From the NCBI GenBank assembly GCA_025454795.1, contig JALONT010000018.1:1-59338 (forward strand): a stretch of 59,338 nucleotides of DNA. Reading direction: 5' to 3'. The notes beneath the pieces were generated by a model. It was not told the origin of the DNA. It worked only from the letters and a program-made list of their open reading frames with translations, and did no database searches. Both the position numbers and the translations under genes were made by a program. The stretch's first letter is position 1, and the number at the start of each line of letters is the position of its first letter. Origin of the DNA: Bacteroidales bacterium (GTDB taxonomy: Bacteria; Bacteroidota; Bacteroidia; Bacteroidales; VadinHA17). Positions 38,218-47,095 of the stretch are shown piece by piece.

Positions 38218-39351
38218 TTAATGCTTTTCAAAAAACTCTAATAAGTTAAGGGTAATATAATCAAGCTGTTCCTGTTCCATGTCGGGATGCATGGGTAATG
38301 AAAGTACCTCACTGCACAATAGTGAGGTAACGGGAAAATCATCCTTCCCATATCCCAGGAAACGATATGCTTCCTGCATATGAAGAGGTTCCGGATAATA
38401 GATCATGGACGGGATATTGACTGAGCCAAGAAATTTTTTCAGGTTATCCCTTTGTCCGTTCTTTACCCGAATGGTGTATTGGTGAAATATTTGTGATGAA
38501 TAATCTGATCTTTCAGGAAGGATAATTGATGAACACCCTGCAAAGGATTTATCATAAAAATCAGCAATTGTTCTTCTTGTGGTATTGAATTGATCGAGAT
38601 ACCTGAGCTTAACTCTGAGAATAGCGGCCTGAACTGTATCAAGCCTTGAATTAATGCCGATATCATTATAATGATATTTCTCCTTCATCCCATGGTTGGC
38701 AATGCTCCTGAGCTTTTTTGCCACTGTTTCATCATTTGTGAAGAGGGCGCCGCCATCGCCATAGCATCCCAGATTTTTGGACGGGAAAAATGATGTTGTG
38801 CCTATATTACCGATAGTTCCGGCTTTCTTCTGTGTTCCGTCCGGGAAAAAATAATCAGTCCCGGTTGCCTGTGCAGCATCTTCAATGACATATATCCCAT
38901 TCTCCTGTGCCAGCTTCATAATACTCCCCATGTCGGCACACTGGCCGAAAAGGTGAACCGGTACAATTGCTTTTGTGCGTGGAGTGATGGCTTTCTTTAT
39001 TGCTTCAACAGATATATTATAGGTATGGGGATCGGGATCTGCAAGGACCAGTTTCAGCCCGAGAAGGGCAACAACTTCAACGGTTGCAATAAATGTAAAG
39101 TTCGTAGTGATCACTTCGTCTCCGGGACTGAGTCTGAGAGCCATCATTGCTATCTGGAGTGCATCGGTTCCGTTTGCACATGATATGACATGGTTTACAC
39201 CAAGATATTTCTGAAGTTCTTCCTCAAATAATTTAACCTCCGGACCTCTGATAAATGCCATGGAATTAAGGACTGATTTTATTGCTGCATCAATTTCCCC
39301 TCCCAGTTTTTCATACTGAGCCTTAAGATCCACCATTTGAATATCTCTCAT
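38218..39351 (-). CDS. PLP-dependent sugar aminotransferase, WbpE/WlbC-like (DegT/DnrJ/EryC1 family)
   Basis: A 377-residue aminotransferase expected to convert the 3-keto sugar made by the WbpB-like enzyme into the 3-amino sugar. The ATG at 39351 gives [18 protein letters not shown], the usual family start; longer frames cross into the repeat-bearing gap. PLP-binding features are [20 protein letters not shown] and [15 protein letters not shown] with the PLP Lys at 192. It is the first gene of the wbpE-wbpD-wbpB-dehydrogenase-galE-rfbB operon. PorR of P. gingivalis belongs to the same family. Confidence 0.92.
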   Translation of the reverse strand: MRDIQMVDLKAQYEKLGGEIDAAIKSVLNSMAFIRGPEVKLFEEELQKYLGVNHVISCANGTDALQIAMMALRLSPGDEVITTNFTFIATVEVVALLGLKLVLADPDPHTYNISVEAIKKAITPRTKAIVPVHLFGQCADMGSIMKLAQENGIYVIEDAAQATGTDYFFPDGTQKKAGTIGNIGTTSFFPSKNLGCYGDGGALFTNDETVAKKLRSIANHGMKEKYHYNDIGINSRLDTVQAAILRVKLRYLDQFNTTRRTIADFYDKSFAGCSSIILPERSDYSSQIFHQYTIRVKNGQRDNLKKFLGSVNIPSMIYYPEPLHMQEAYRFLGYGKDDFPVTSLLCSEVLSLPMHPDMEQEQLDYITLNLLEFFEKH

Positions 39352-39426
39352 ATGAGGCACAATTATTGGAACTACGAAGATAATATTTTTACACTTATTA
39401 TTGATAACGATTTCTGCAAAGGGAAA

Positions 39427-39531
39427 TCTCTGTGGCTCTCTGTGTCTGCTCTGCGTGACTATGTGCAACAAAAAAAGCTTTCAAAGAACTTACACAGAGG
39501 AAATGCGAGAAGATACAGAGAAACACAGAGA
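39427..39531. repeat. CTCTGTG inverted-repeat element, copy 1
   Basis: The left half contains CTCTGTGGCTCTCTGTGTCTG and the right half CACAGAGG and GATACAGAGAAACACAGAG, a head-to-head arrangement of several CTCTGTG words. It lies in the divergent gap between the wbpE-like operon and the HU/SPOR gene. A second element with the same organisation is at 55942-56048. Confidence 0.75.
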
Positions 39532-39609
39532 AATTTACTAATCTTAATGAAGGAGTGTTTAAAGGTGTCAGGATTTTTATTATTTTTGTATTTGAAGGGA
39601 AAATTGAAG

Positions 39610-40566
39610 ATGGATATCACAGCTTTCATACGGGAACTATTATTCAACCACGATTGCGTTATTGTACCGGGGTTTGGAGGGTTTCTCGGGAACTATTCTC
39701 CCGCCCGTATTGATAAGGGCACATCAACATTTTATCCCCCGGTTAAACAGATCTCCTTTAACAGGAATCTTAATCACAATGACGGTCTTCTGGTAGGAAG
39801 AATATCCGAATTCTCGAAGGTTAACTATGGTGATGCAAGGAATATTGTGGAAGAGTTTGTTTCCGGCATCCTGAAGAAACTGGGGAGCGGAGAAAGAGTG
39901 GTTTTTGACAATATCGGCAAATTTATAAATAACCAGGAGGGGAATGTCCAGTTTGAACCTGACCCTGATGTGAATTATCATCTTGATTCTTACGGCCTGG
40001 AATCATTTCAGTTCGCACCTCTTGAAGGATATGATGTCCGTAAACGTATTACCAGGCATATTGACAAGGAACCTGTCAGCCGCCATTCCGTACGGAAAAT
40101 ACTCTGGAGAGCAGCCATAGTTATACCCCTGCTTGCCCTGATAGTGACAGTTTCTCTTAAGACAGATTTATTCAGATCAAAGATTGAAGCAACGTCGCTA
40201 AATCCTCTGGTGACCGCCGAGTTTGAAAGCAACAGGAAAGCCATTGATGAAAAGAATGCTTCTATTCCGGTTGGACCGGTGGAGAATACCGCACAGCCTG
40301 AACAGAGTGTTCCTGAGATAATACCTGCTCCTTCTGAAACTGAAAATATTTACTGTCTTGTTACAGGCAGCTTCAAATTTAAAGAAAATGCTGAACGACA
40401 GATGGAGATGTTAAAAGAGGACGGCTTTATGCCGGAGATAATGAATGGTCCGAACGGCTTCTACAGGGTAAGTGCAATGAAATGCAATGATCTTAAAACT
40501 GCAGAGGGGAAAAGATTCAGCATCTCCAAAAAATATCCCGATACCTGGGTGAAGAGGATTAAATAG
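39610..40566 (+). CDS. HU-domain and SPOR-domain membrane protein
   Basis: A 318-residue protein joining three parts. Residues 1-130 resemble the HU-CCDC81-type domain (MDITAFIRELLFNHDCVIVPGFGGFLGNY, then GLLVGRISEFSKVNYGDA and ERVVFDNIGKF). A transmembrane helix follows at about 160-180 (AAIVIPLLALIVTVSL). The C-terminal 75 residues form a SPOR domain (YCLVTGSFKFKENAERQM), which binds denuded peptidoglycan. The N-terminal domain would lie in the cytoplasm and SPOR in the periplasm. ATG 39610 is chosen because it starts the HU domain; earlier in-frame ATGs lie in or near the repeat. Probably envelope or division related. Confidence 0.85.
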   Translation: MDITAFIRELLFNHDCVIVPGFGGFLGNYSPARIDKGTSTFYPPVKQISFNRNLNHNDGLLVGRISEFSKVNYGDARNIVEEFVSGILKKLGSGERVVFDNIGKFINNQEGNVQFEPDPDVNYHLDSYGLESFQFAPLEGYDVRKRITRHIDKEPVSRHSVRKILWRAAIVIPLLALIVTVSLKTDLFRSKIEATSLNPLVTAEFESNRKAIDEKNASIPVGPVENTAQPEQSVPEIIPAPSETENIYCLVTGSFKFKENAERQMEMLKEDGFMPEIMNGPNGFYRVSAMKCNDLKTAEGKRFSISKKYPDTWVKRIK

Positions 40567-40582
40567 TTGAAAAAAATATAGT

Positions 40583-40615
40583 AAAAAGCCGATCCGATAG
40601 ATTGGCTTTTTTTTT
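40583..40615 (+). terminator. Rho-independent terminator after the HU/SPOR gene
   Basis: AAAAAGCCGAT pairs with ATTGGCTTTTT (one G-T pair), followed by more T residues, 17 bases after the stop. Confidence 0.85.
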
Positions 40616-40624
40616 GGAATTTTG

Positions 40625-40681
40625 AACCACCCCGTCCCCGCCGAAGCGGGGCCACCCCTCCTTAAAAAGGAGGGGAAAGTT
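40625..40681. repeat. AACCACCCCGTCC palindromic intergenic element
   Basis: Order: AACCACCCCGTCC (40625-40637), a hairpin CCCCGC-CGAA-GCGGGG, then CCACCCC and the hairpin CCCCTCCTT-AAA-AAGGAGGGG, then AAAGTT. The first 13 bases recur exactly, inverted, at 57602-57614. It lies between the convergent HU/SPOR and metG genes. Confidence 0.8.
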
Positions 40682-40689
40682 ATATTATT

Positions 40690-42723
40690 TTATTTTATTA
40701 TACTGCCGTTACTTACCTTTTCTGCCGGGGAAACCAAAACCAGCTTCCCATCTTTATCCTCAGCCATAAGGATCATCCCCTTCGATTCAATACCTTTGAT
40801 CTTTCGTGGTTCAAGATTAGCAATAATTGAAATCTGCTTCCCGATAATATTCTGAGGTTCAAAATATTCTGCTATGCCGGATACTATCGTTCTGACATCA
40901 ATACCTGTATCGATCTTCAGCTTCAGAAGCTTTGTTGTTTTAGGTACCTTTTCAGCTTCAAGGATCGTTGCGGTACGTATATCGATTTTTGTAAAATCGT
41001 CAAAAGAAACGGGATCTTTAGACGGCTCTGTTTTTGCGGAAGCTGCCTCATTGGCTTTTTTAGTGGCAAGCAGCTTATTAATCTGCCTGGTTATCTCTTC
41101 ATCTTCAATCTTATCGAAAAGCAGTCCGGGTTTATTGATCTGATGACCTTTTTCCAAAATGTCTGTTCTGCCGGCATCGTTCCACTTCAGCCGACCTATG
41201 TTAATCCAGCCACGCAGCTTCTCCATTGAGAAGGGGAGGAACGGCTCCAGGATGATTGTAAGATTTGCAGTTATCTGCAAGGCAACATTCATTATGGTTT
41301 TTACCCTCTCAGGATCTGTCTTTATAACTTTCCAGGGTTCTGAATCGGCAAGATATTTATTTCCAAGACGTGCCATGTTCATGGCCTCCCTGAGAGCTTC
41401 CCTGAATCTGAATGCTTCAATGCTTGTCTCAACATTTTCCCTGATCCTTGCAATTTCATTCAATACAGATTTATCATTCTGATCGGTCTTTTCTCCTGGA
41501 GGAACAGTTCCTTCATAATAATTATTGGTAAGGACAAGAGTCCTGTTCACAAAATTTCCCAGGATGGCGACAAGTTCGTTATTATTGCGTGCCTGGAATT
41601 CTTTCCATGTAAAATCGTTGTCTTTTGTTTCGGGTGCACTGGCGCAGAGCGAGTATCTCAGGACATCCTGTTTCCCGGGGAAATCAATAAGGTACTCATG
41701 CAGCCAGACAGCCCAGTTTCTGGAAGTAGAGATCTTATCGCTCTCGAGGTTAAGAAACTCATTGGCAGGAACATTATCCGGGAGGATGTAACTGCCTTCG
41801 GCATTTAACATTGCCGGGAAAATAATGCAATGGAATACAATATTATCCTTTCCGATAAAGTGCACCATTTTTGTTTCCTTATCCTTCCAGTACTTTTCCC
41901 AATCCGGTGTTAGTTCCTTTGTAGCAGAAATATAACCGATAGGTGCATCAAACCATACATAAAGTACTTTCCCCTTTGCGTTTTTCACCGGTACAGGCAC
42001 ACCCCAGTCAAGGTCGCGGCTGACCGCACGTGGCTGCAGTCCCTGGTCGAGCCACGACTTGCATTGGCCGTAGACATTTGTTTTCCATTCCTTATGGTCT
42101 TCAAGGATCCATTTTTTCAGCCATGGTTCATATTTGTCCAGAGGAAGATACCAGTGAAGCGTTTCCCTGAGAACAGGCTTACTGCCGCTGACAGTCGAAT
42201 GAGGGTTTATAAGATCTGAGGGGCTGAGTGATGTTCCGCATTTTTCGCATTGATCGCCATATGCATTTTCATTTCCGCAATGCGGGCAGGTCCCCATAAT
42301 GTATCTGTCGGCAAGGAAGCATCCTGCCTCCTCGTCATAATATTGCCCGGAGCTCTTTTCAACAAATTCACCCTTATTATAAAGCTTCAGGAAAAATTCC
42401 GATGCTGTCTCATAATGCACCTTATTTGATGTCCGGGAATAAATATCAAAAGCAATTCCGAAATCTTCGAAGGCTTTTTTATTAATAGCATGATACCTGT
42501 CGACAATCTCCTGTGGGGAAACACCCTCATTCCGGGCTTTGAGTGTTATTGGAACGCCATGCTCATCGGAGCCGCAGATCGAAATCACATCCTCACCCCT
42601 CATCCTCAGGTACCTTGTATAGATATCAGAGGGCACATAAACTCCGGCAAGGTGACCAATGTGGAGAGGGCCGTTGGCATAAGGCAGTGCAGAGGTAATC
42701 AGGTATCTTTTAAATTTCTTCAT
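40690..42723 (-). CDS. metG: Methionine--tRNA ligase
   Basis: Charges both initiator and elongator tRNA-Met. From ATG 42723 the protein has 677 residues and begins [24 protein letters not shown], with HIGH at 21-24; an open frame further upstream is non-coding. A zinc knuckle has Cys pairs in [18 protein letters not shown]. The KMSKS equivalent is KISTS in [11 protein letters not shown]. The C-terminal 110 residues form a tRNA-binding domain ([18 protein letters not shown]), used for dimer formation. Stand-alone gene divergent from the LD-carboxypeptidase gene. Confidence 0.97.
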   Translation of the reverse strand: MKKFKRYLITSALPYANGPLHIGHLAGVYVPSDIYTRYLRMRGEDVISICGSDEHGVPITLKARNEGVSPQEIVDRYHAINKKAFEDFGIAFDIYSRTSNKVHYETASEFFLKLYNKGEFVEKSSGQYYDEEAGCFLADRYIMGTCPHCGNENAYGDQCEKCGTSLSPSDLINPHSTVSGSKPVLRETLHWYLPLDKYEPWLKKWILEDHKEWKTNVYGQCKSWLDQGLQPRAVSRDLDWGVPVPVKNAKGKVLYVWFDAPIGYISATKELTPDWEKYWKDKETKMVHFIGKDNIVFHCIIFPAMLNAEGSYILPDNVPANEFLNLESDKISTSRNWAVWLHEYLIDFPGKQDVLRYSLCASAPETKDNDFTWKEFQARNNNELVAILGNFVNRTLVLTNNYYEGTVPPGEKTDQNDKSVLNEIARIRENVETSIEAFRFREALREAMNMARLGNKYLADSEPWKVIKTDPERVKTIMNVALQITANLTIILEPFLPFSMEKLRGWINIGRLKWNDAGRTDILEKGHQINKPGLLFDKIEDEEITRQINKLLATKKANEAASAKTEPSKDPVSFDDFTKIDIRTATILEAEKVPKTTKLLKLKIDTGIDVRTIVSGIAEYFEPQNIIGKQISIIANLEPRKIKGIESKGMILMAEDKDGKLVLVSPAEKVSNGSIIK

Positions 42724-42904
42724 GATGTTGATAATGACCAGATAACACAAATCAAAAACGAACAAAGATAATAAAAAAGGCGTAACGACGAATTGGCTCA
42801 AAGGTTCAAAGGAAAGAAAGAGAAGGGGAGATTGGGGGAGGGTGAGATGAAGAAGTTTGTAAAACGAAACAATATCCCTTATTTTTACGTATAATATAAT
42901 ATAT

Positions 42905-43819
42905 ATGCCAGTCAAAAAGATCCAGCCTGAATTTCTGAAGCCCGGCGATGAGGTGGCAATTGTATCACCTGCTTTTGCCATTGATGAGACAAAGATGGAA
43001 GCTGCTGTAAAATTCCTCGAGACATGGGGTCTCAAAGTCCGCCTGGGTAAAAATGCATTGAAAACAGAAGGCCCCTTTGCCGGTACCGATGATGAAAGGC
43101 TTTCTGACTTTCAGCAGATGACCATGAACAAAAAAATCAAAGCAATATTTTGTTCCAGAGGTGGTTACGGCATACTCAGGATCATTGACAGGATTGATTT
43201 CACTTCCCTGAAGAAGAATCCCAAATGGTATATCGGATTCAGTGATATTACAGTACTTCATATATGGTTAAGCGAAAAATACAACCTGGTATCAATTCAT
43301 GGTGAGATGCCTTTGAATTATTCAAATCCCGGGAAATCATCTGCAACCCTCAGCTCCCTGCATGATGCTCTTTTCGGGGGCTGGCAGTCTGTTAAGTGGA
43401 AGGGTAAATTTGAAAGACCGCATGTAGTGGAGGGGGAAATCACAGGAGGTAATTTATCACTGATCTATAGTCTAATAGGGACTCCTGCAGAACCAAAAAT
43501 GAAAGGGAAGGTCCTGTTCATAGAGGAGGTTGGAGAACAGTATTACCATCTTGACAGGATGATGACTTCTCTGAAACTGGGAGGAAAGCTTGAAGGTCTT
43601 GCGGCACTTGTTGTCGGGGGTATGAATAAAATGGAAGAGACGAAAAATCCCTGGGCTAAAAGTTCACAGGAAATTATTTCAGGTATTGTTACAGATTTTA
43701 ATTTCCCGGTATTCTTCGGCTTTCCGGCAGGGCATATTAATGATAACCGTGCTTTTTATATCGGTAAACATGCAAAAATTGTCGTAAAAGGGAAAAATGC
43801 GGCTCTCTCTTACAGATGA
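42905..43819 (+). CDS. LD-carboxypeptidase (peptidase S66 family)
   Basis: A 304-residue serine peptidase that would trim the terminal D-alanine from tetrapeptides during peptidoglycan recycling. The catalytic Ser is Ser113 in GFSDIT, the Glu of the triad is in FIEEVGE (207-208) and the His is His277 in FPAGH, the same order as in LdcA. RGGYG (85-89) is the other conserved motif. There is no signal peptide, which fits a cytoplasmic enzyme. It ends three bases from the convergent alanine dehydrogenase gene. Confidence 0.93.
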   Translation: MPVKKIQPEFLKPGDEVAIVSPAFAIDETKMEAAVKFLETWGLKVRLGKNALKTEGPFAGTDDERLSDFQQMTMNKKIKAIFCSRGGYGILRIIDRIDFTSLKKNPKWYIGFSDITVLHIWLSEKYNLVSIHGEMPLNYSNPGKSSATLSSLHDALFGGWQSVKWKGKFERPHVVEGEITGGNLSLIYSLIGTPAEPKMKGKVLFIEEVGEQYYHLDRMMTSLKLGGKLEGLAALVVGGMNKMEETKNPWAKSSQEIISGIVTDFNFPVFFGFPAGHINDNRAFYIGKHAKIVVKGKNAALSYR

Positions 43820-43822
43820 TTA

Positions 43823-45043
43823 TTAAAACGCAGAAAGCAGAAGATCAAGATCTTTAGATAGTATCCCGAATTTCTGTCCCAGGGTTTCATTGGTAAGGAT
43901 ACCGTTGTAAAGGTACACCCCGTTCCGTACACCACGGTCATATTTAAGCAGCTGAGTGATGCCGCCGGAATCAGCCATGTTTTGGAGCATAGGAGCGAAG
44001 ATATTACTCAGGGCAATTGATGCTGTTCTTGCAACCCTCGAAGGCAGGTTCCAGGCTGAAAAATGAATTACCCCGAATTTTTCATAAACAGGATCCCTTA
44101 AAGCACGGCACTCAGTAGTTTCGATGCACCCTCCACGGTCGATGCTGAGGTCGATGATTACAGCTCCTTTTTTCATGGTACGTACCATCTCCTCAGTAAC
44201 ATAATACCAGGGTTTGAGGTCCTCAAGCTCGATAGCCCCTATAAGGACATCCGCTGACTTTAATGCTTTTTTCAGCACCTGGGGATGGAATACTGATGTC
44301 TGAAGTCTCTGCCCTGTAAGTGCCTCAAAATTTCTCAGTCGCTGAAGGGATTTGTCGAATATTATGACCTTCGACCCAAGACCAAGTGCAGCTTTTGCAG
44401 CATATTCACCGGCCCTGTTTGCCCCAAGGATCACTACCTCAGTTGGTGTAACGCCGGTGATCCCTCCCAGCATTACGCCTTTCCCGCCATGATGGTTACT
44501 CATATAATCGGATGCCAGAAGGATGGAGGTCACACCGCTTATCTCGCTCATTGATTCGATGACTGGCATGATTCCATCATTATCGCGTATTTTTTCAAAA
44601 GCGATTGCTGAGACTTTTTTCCTTATTAACCTTCCGAGAGTCTCTTCGCTTTGTTTAAGGACATTCAGGTAAGACATAACAAGCTGGTTGCCTTTAAGAT
44701 AGTCAGTCTCCTTATCGGTAAACGGAGCTACCTTTATCACAACATCAGAACCATAAACCCTGGCTGGTGAATCAGTGATTATTGCCCCGTTTTCGCTGTA
44801 GTCTTTGTCAGTATAATTGGCACCGTTACCGGCACCTTTCTGAACGATTACCTCATTGTCGGCTTCAACGAGGATATTCACTGCCTCGGGAGTAAGCGCA
44901 ACTCGTTTCTCATCCTCTTTAGTATCGCTGGGAATACCTATTGAAATTCTCCTGAATCTGACTGCGGTTTCAAGATGCTCTTCCTTCGGCATAAAAGCAC
45001 TATCTCCGAGATTTACTTTACCGCTCCTGCCTTTGTAGTTCAT
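43823..45043 (-). CDS. ald: Alanine dehydrogenase
   Basis: A 406-residue NAD-dependent enzyme interconverting alanine and pyruvate plus ammonia. It has the family opening IGIPSDTKEDEKRVALTP, the IAFEKI segment, VMLGGITGVTPTEVVILGANRAGEYAA (substrate and Rossmann region; the glycine motif reads GANRAG rather than GAGVVG) and a C-terminal GVYLYNGILTN. About 35 residues precede the usual start, and ATG codons within that extension could also be used. It belongs to the Bacteroidota branch of the family and is the gene after tsaE and porX. Confidence 0.9.
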   Translation of the reverse strand: MNYKGRSGKVNLGDSAFMPKEEHLETAVRFRRISIGIPSDTKEDEKRVALTPEAVNILVEADNEVIVQKGAGNGANYTDKDYSENGAIITDSPARVYGSDVVIKVAPFTDKETDYLKGNQLVMSYLNVLKQSEETLGRLIRKKVSAIAFEKIRDNDGIMPVIESMSEISGVTSILLASDYMSNHHGGKGVMLGGITGVTPTEVVILGANRAGEYAAKAALGLGSKVIIFDKSLQRLRNFEALTGQRLQTSVFHPQVLKKALKSADVLIGAIELEDLKPWYYVTEEMVRTMKKGAVIIDLSIDRGGCIETTECRALRDPVYEKFGVIHFSAWNLPSRVARTASIALSNIFAPMLQNMADSGGITQLLKYDRGVRNGVYLYNGILTNETLGQKFGILSKDLDLLLSAF

Positions 45044-45108
45044 TTTGAGATAGGTATAATTTTTTCAAAGGTAAAAAAATTGCAATACAGGTGCAAAATT
45101 AGATTGGC

Positions 45109-45522
45109 TTATGGTATTTCAAGTATTCTTTCTTCATCAGGTCCGACAGTTATCCTGATTTTTACGGTTTCAGGGGGAAGGATATCTTCAATAACTTCAG
45201 GCCATTCCATAAAGCAATAAAAGCCGCTTGACAAATACTCCTCAATCCCGAAATCAAATACTTCATCACGTTTCTTTATCCGGTAAAGATCAATATGATA
45301 CAGTGAATCTCCATCCGAAGTTTTGTATTCATTTACCAGAGTAAAGGTAGGACTGGCAACTGCATCTGTTGCACCAAGTGATTCACAGATAGCTTTTATT
45401 ATGGTTGTCTTTCCGGCACCCATCGATCCGTAAAAAGCTATCAGCCTGTTTTTTCCTGTGTAATTCAGAAGCTTTTTTACTGCTTTCGGCATCTCTCTTT
45501 TAGTACGGATCACAATTTTCAT
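45109..45522 (-). CDS. tsaE: tRNA threonylcarbamoyladenosine biosynthesis ATPase TsaE
   Basis: A 137-residue ATPase required for t6A modification at position 37 of ANN-decoding tRNAs. The Walker A is GSMGAGKTT and other marks are SPTFTLVNEY and HIDLYRI, then FMEWPE. The ATG at 45522 gives the standard length; a longer open frame upstream overlaps porX and is rejected. The partners TsaB and TsaD are not in the window. It follows porX by ten bases. Confidence 0.95.
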   Translation of the reverse strand: MKIVIRTKREMPKAVKKLLNYTGKNRLIAFYGSMGAGKTTIIKAICESLGATDAVASPTFTLVNEYKTSDGDSLYHIDLYRIKKRDEVFDFGIEEYLSSGFYCFMEWPEVIEDILPPETVKIRITVGPDEERILEIP

Positions 45523-45532
45523 TTGCCGGAGT

Positions 45533-47095
45533 TTATGAAACAGGTTCAAGACAGGCAACGGGTAACAACATTTCCTGGAGCGAAATGCCTCCATGCTGGA
45601 AAGTATTCCTGTAATATCCGGCATAATAATTGTAATTATTCTGATAAACAAGGAAATCCTTGTTAAGTGCAAAAATATACCGCGAGCTGATATTTGTTTT
45701 AGGCAGGAAGGCTTTTTCAGGATTTCTGAGTTCAAAGACCTCCCTGGGATTATAGTCGAGATTTCTGCCCATTTTATAGCGGAGATTCGATGAGGTTTTT
45801 TTATCACCTACTATCTTCAGGGGATTCTGAACCCTGATAGTCCCGTGATCTGTGCTGAATATTAGTCTGACACTGTGTGCCGATAATACTTTCAGCATTT
45901 CGAACAAAGAGGAATAAATAAACCATGACCGGATAAGGCTTCTGTAGGCTTGTTCATTCTCTGCCATGTCCCTGATGATCCCGATTTCAGTACGGGCGTG
46001 GGACAGAATGTCCACAAAATTATAGACAAGAATATTAATGTCATTATCAAGCATTTGCCTGATCTTTTCATTTACCTTTCTACCTGCAGGTTCGTTGCTG
46101 ATCTTGTGGTACGACCATTTATACTTCAGTCCTTTGTTTGCCAGCTGGTTCCTGAAGAGTTCTTCCTCAAAAATGTTTTTCCCTTCATCATCATCATCGT
46201 TAATCCATAGCTGAGGCATCGATTCGGCAATCTGAGCCGGCATCATACCTGCAAAAATTGCATTACGGCTGAATTGTGTGGTTGTCGGAAGAATGCTGAA
46301 GTAAATATCCTCTTCGACGATCCTGAAAAGACCTGCCAGCTCGGCAGAAATAATTTTCCACTGGTCAAATCTCATATTATCGATAAGGATGAAGAAGAGG
46401 GGACGACCGGTGCTTACACAGGGGAAGACCTTTTGTGAAAAGAGTGACGGAGAAATGAGTGGAGTGTCTGCATTTCCCGGTTTGAACCATGACAGATAAT
46501 TCTTCATCACAAATTTTGAGAAAGAATTATTTGCCTCATTATCCTGCAATTTGAGTATCTCAGTCATTCCCGGATCTGCCGACTTTTCAAGCTCCGATTC
46601 CCAGAATATAAGCTTCCGGTAAAGCTCACTCCAGTCACTGCAAGTTGTTGCTAATGAGATCATATTGCCGATACGACTGAATTCCTGCCGGTAATCGGTA
46701 GTGGTTTTTTCGGTGATAAGCCTCTTCTGGTCGAGTATCTTTTTTATTGCAAGGAGTATCTGCTTTGGCTTAACAGGCTTGATGAGGTAATCGGCTATTT
46801 CTGAACCGATTGCTGCTTCCATAAGATCTTCCTCTTCGCTCTTTGTGATCATCACCACAGGGATATCAGTCCGCACTTCACGAATCTGCCTGAGCGTTTC
46901 AATGCCACTCATCCCGGGCATATTCTCATCCAGAAAGATCAGGTCGTAGGAATTTTGTCTGACAAGATCGATGGTATCATTCCCGTTTGAACAAGTGTCA
47001 ATTTCATAACCTTTCTCCTCAAGGAAAAAAATATGAGGCTTCAGCGCCTCAACTTCATCATCAGTCCAGAGTATTTTAATTTTTCTTGTTAACAT
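45533..47095 (-). CDS. porX: T9SS response regulator PorX (receiver plus PglZ domain)
   Basis: A 520-residue two-domain protein. Residues 1-125 are a CheY-like receiver with acidic pair Asp12-Asp13, phospho-acceptor Asp56 (FLDENMPG), Thr84 and Lys107. Residues about 190-510 are a PglZ/alkaline-phosphatase-like domain, with metal-site segments FILIDNMRFDQW, LPTTTQFSRNAIFAG and STDHGTI. In P. gingivalis PorX is the regulator of T9SS genes, works with the kinase PorY and sigma factor SigP, and contacts PorL. Start at 47095 is set by the conserved MLTRKIKILWTDDE; it overlaps the porW stop by 20 bases. Confidence 0.94.
   Translation of the reverse strand: MLTRKIKILWTDDEVEALKPHIFFLEEKGYEIDTCSNGNDTIDLVRQNSYDLIFLDENMPGMSGIETLRQIREVRTDIPVVMITKSEEEDLMEAAIGSEIADYLIKPVKPKQILLAIKKILDQKRLITEKTTTDYRQEFSRIGNMISLATTCSDWSELYRKLIFWESELEKSADPGMTEILKLQDNEANNSFSKFVMKNYLSWFKPGNADTPLISPSLFSQKVFPCVSTGRPLFFILIDNMRFDQWKIISAELAGLFRIVEEDIYFSILPTTTQFSRNAIFAGMMPAQIAESMPQLWINDDDDEGKNIFEEELFRNQLANKGLKYKWSYHKISNEPAGRKVNEKIRQMLDNDINILVYNFVDILSHARTEIGIIRDMAENEQAYRSLIRSWFIYSSLFEMLKVLSAHSVRLIFSTDHGTIRVQNPLKIVGDKKTSSNLRYKMGRNLDYNPREVFELRNPEKAFLPKTNISSRYIFALNKDFLVYQNNYNYYAGYYRNTFQHGGISLQEMLLPVACLEPVS

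Noticed and set aside
39352-39609. CRISPR-like array in the CTCTGTG repeats
   Set aside because: Repeat words are 7-10 bases, irregularly spaced and inverted, without spacers of constant length.
42724-43035. N-terminal extension of metG with hydrophobic sequence
   Set aside because: Overlaps the divergent LD-carboxypeptidase gene; the conserved start is [18 protein letters not shown] at 42723.
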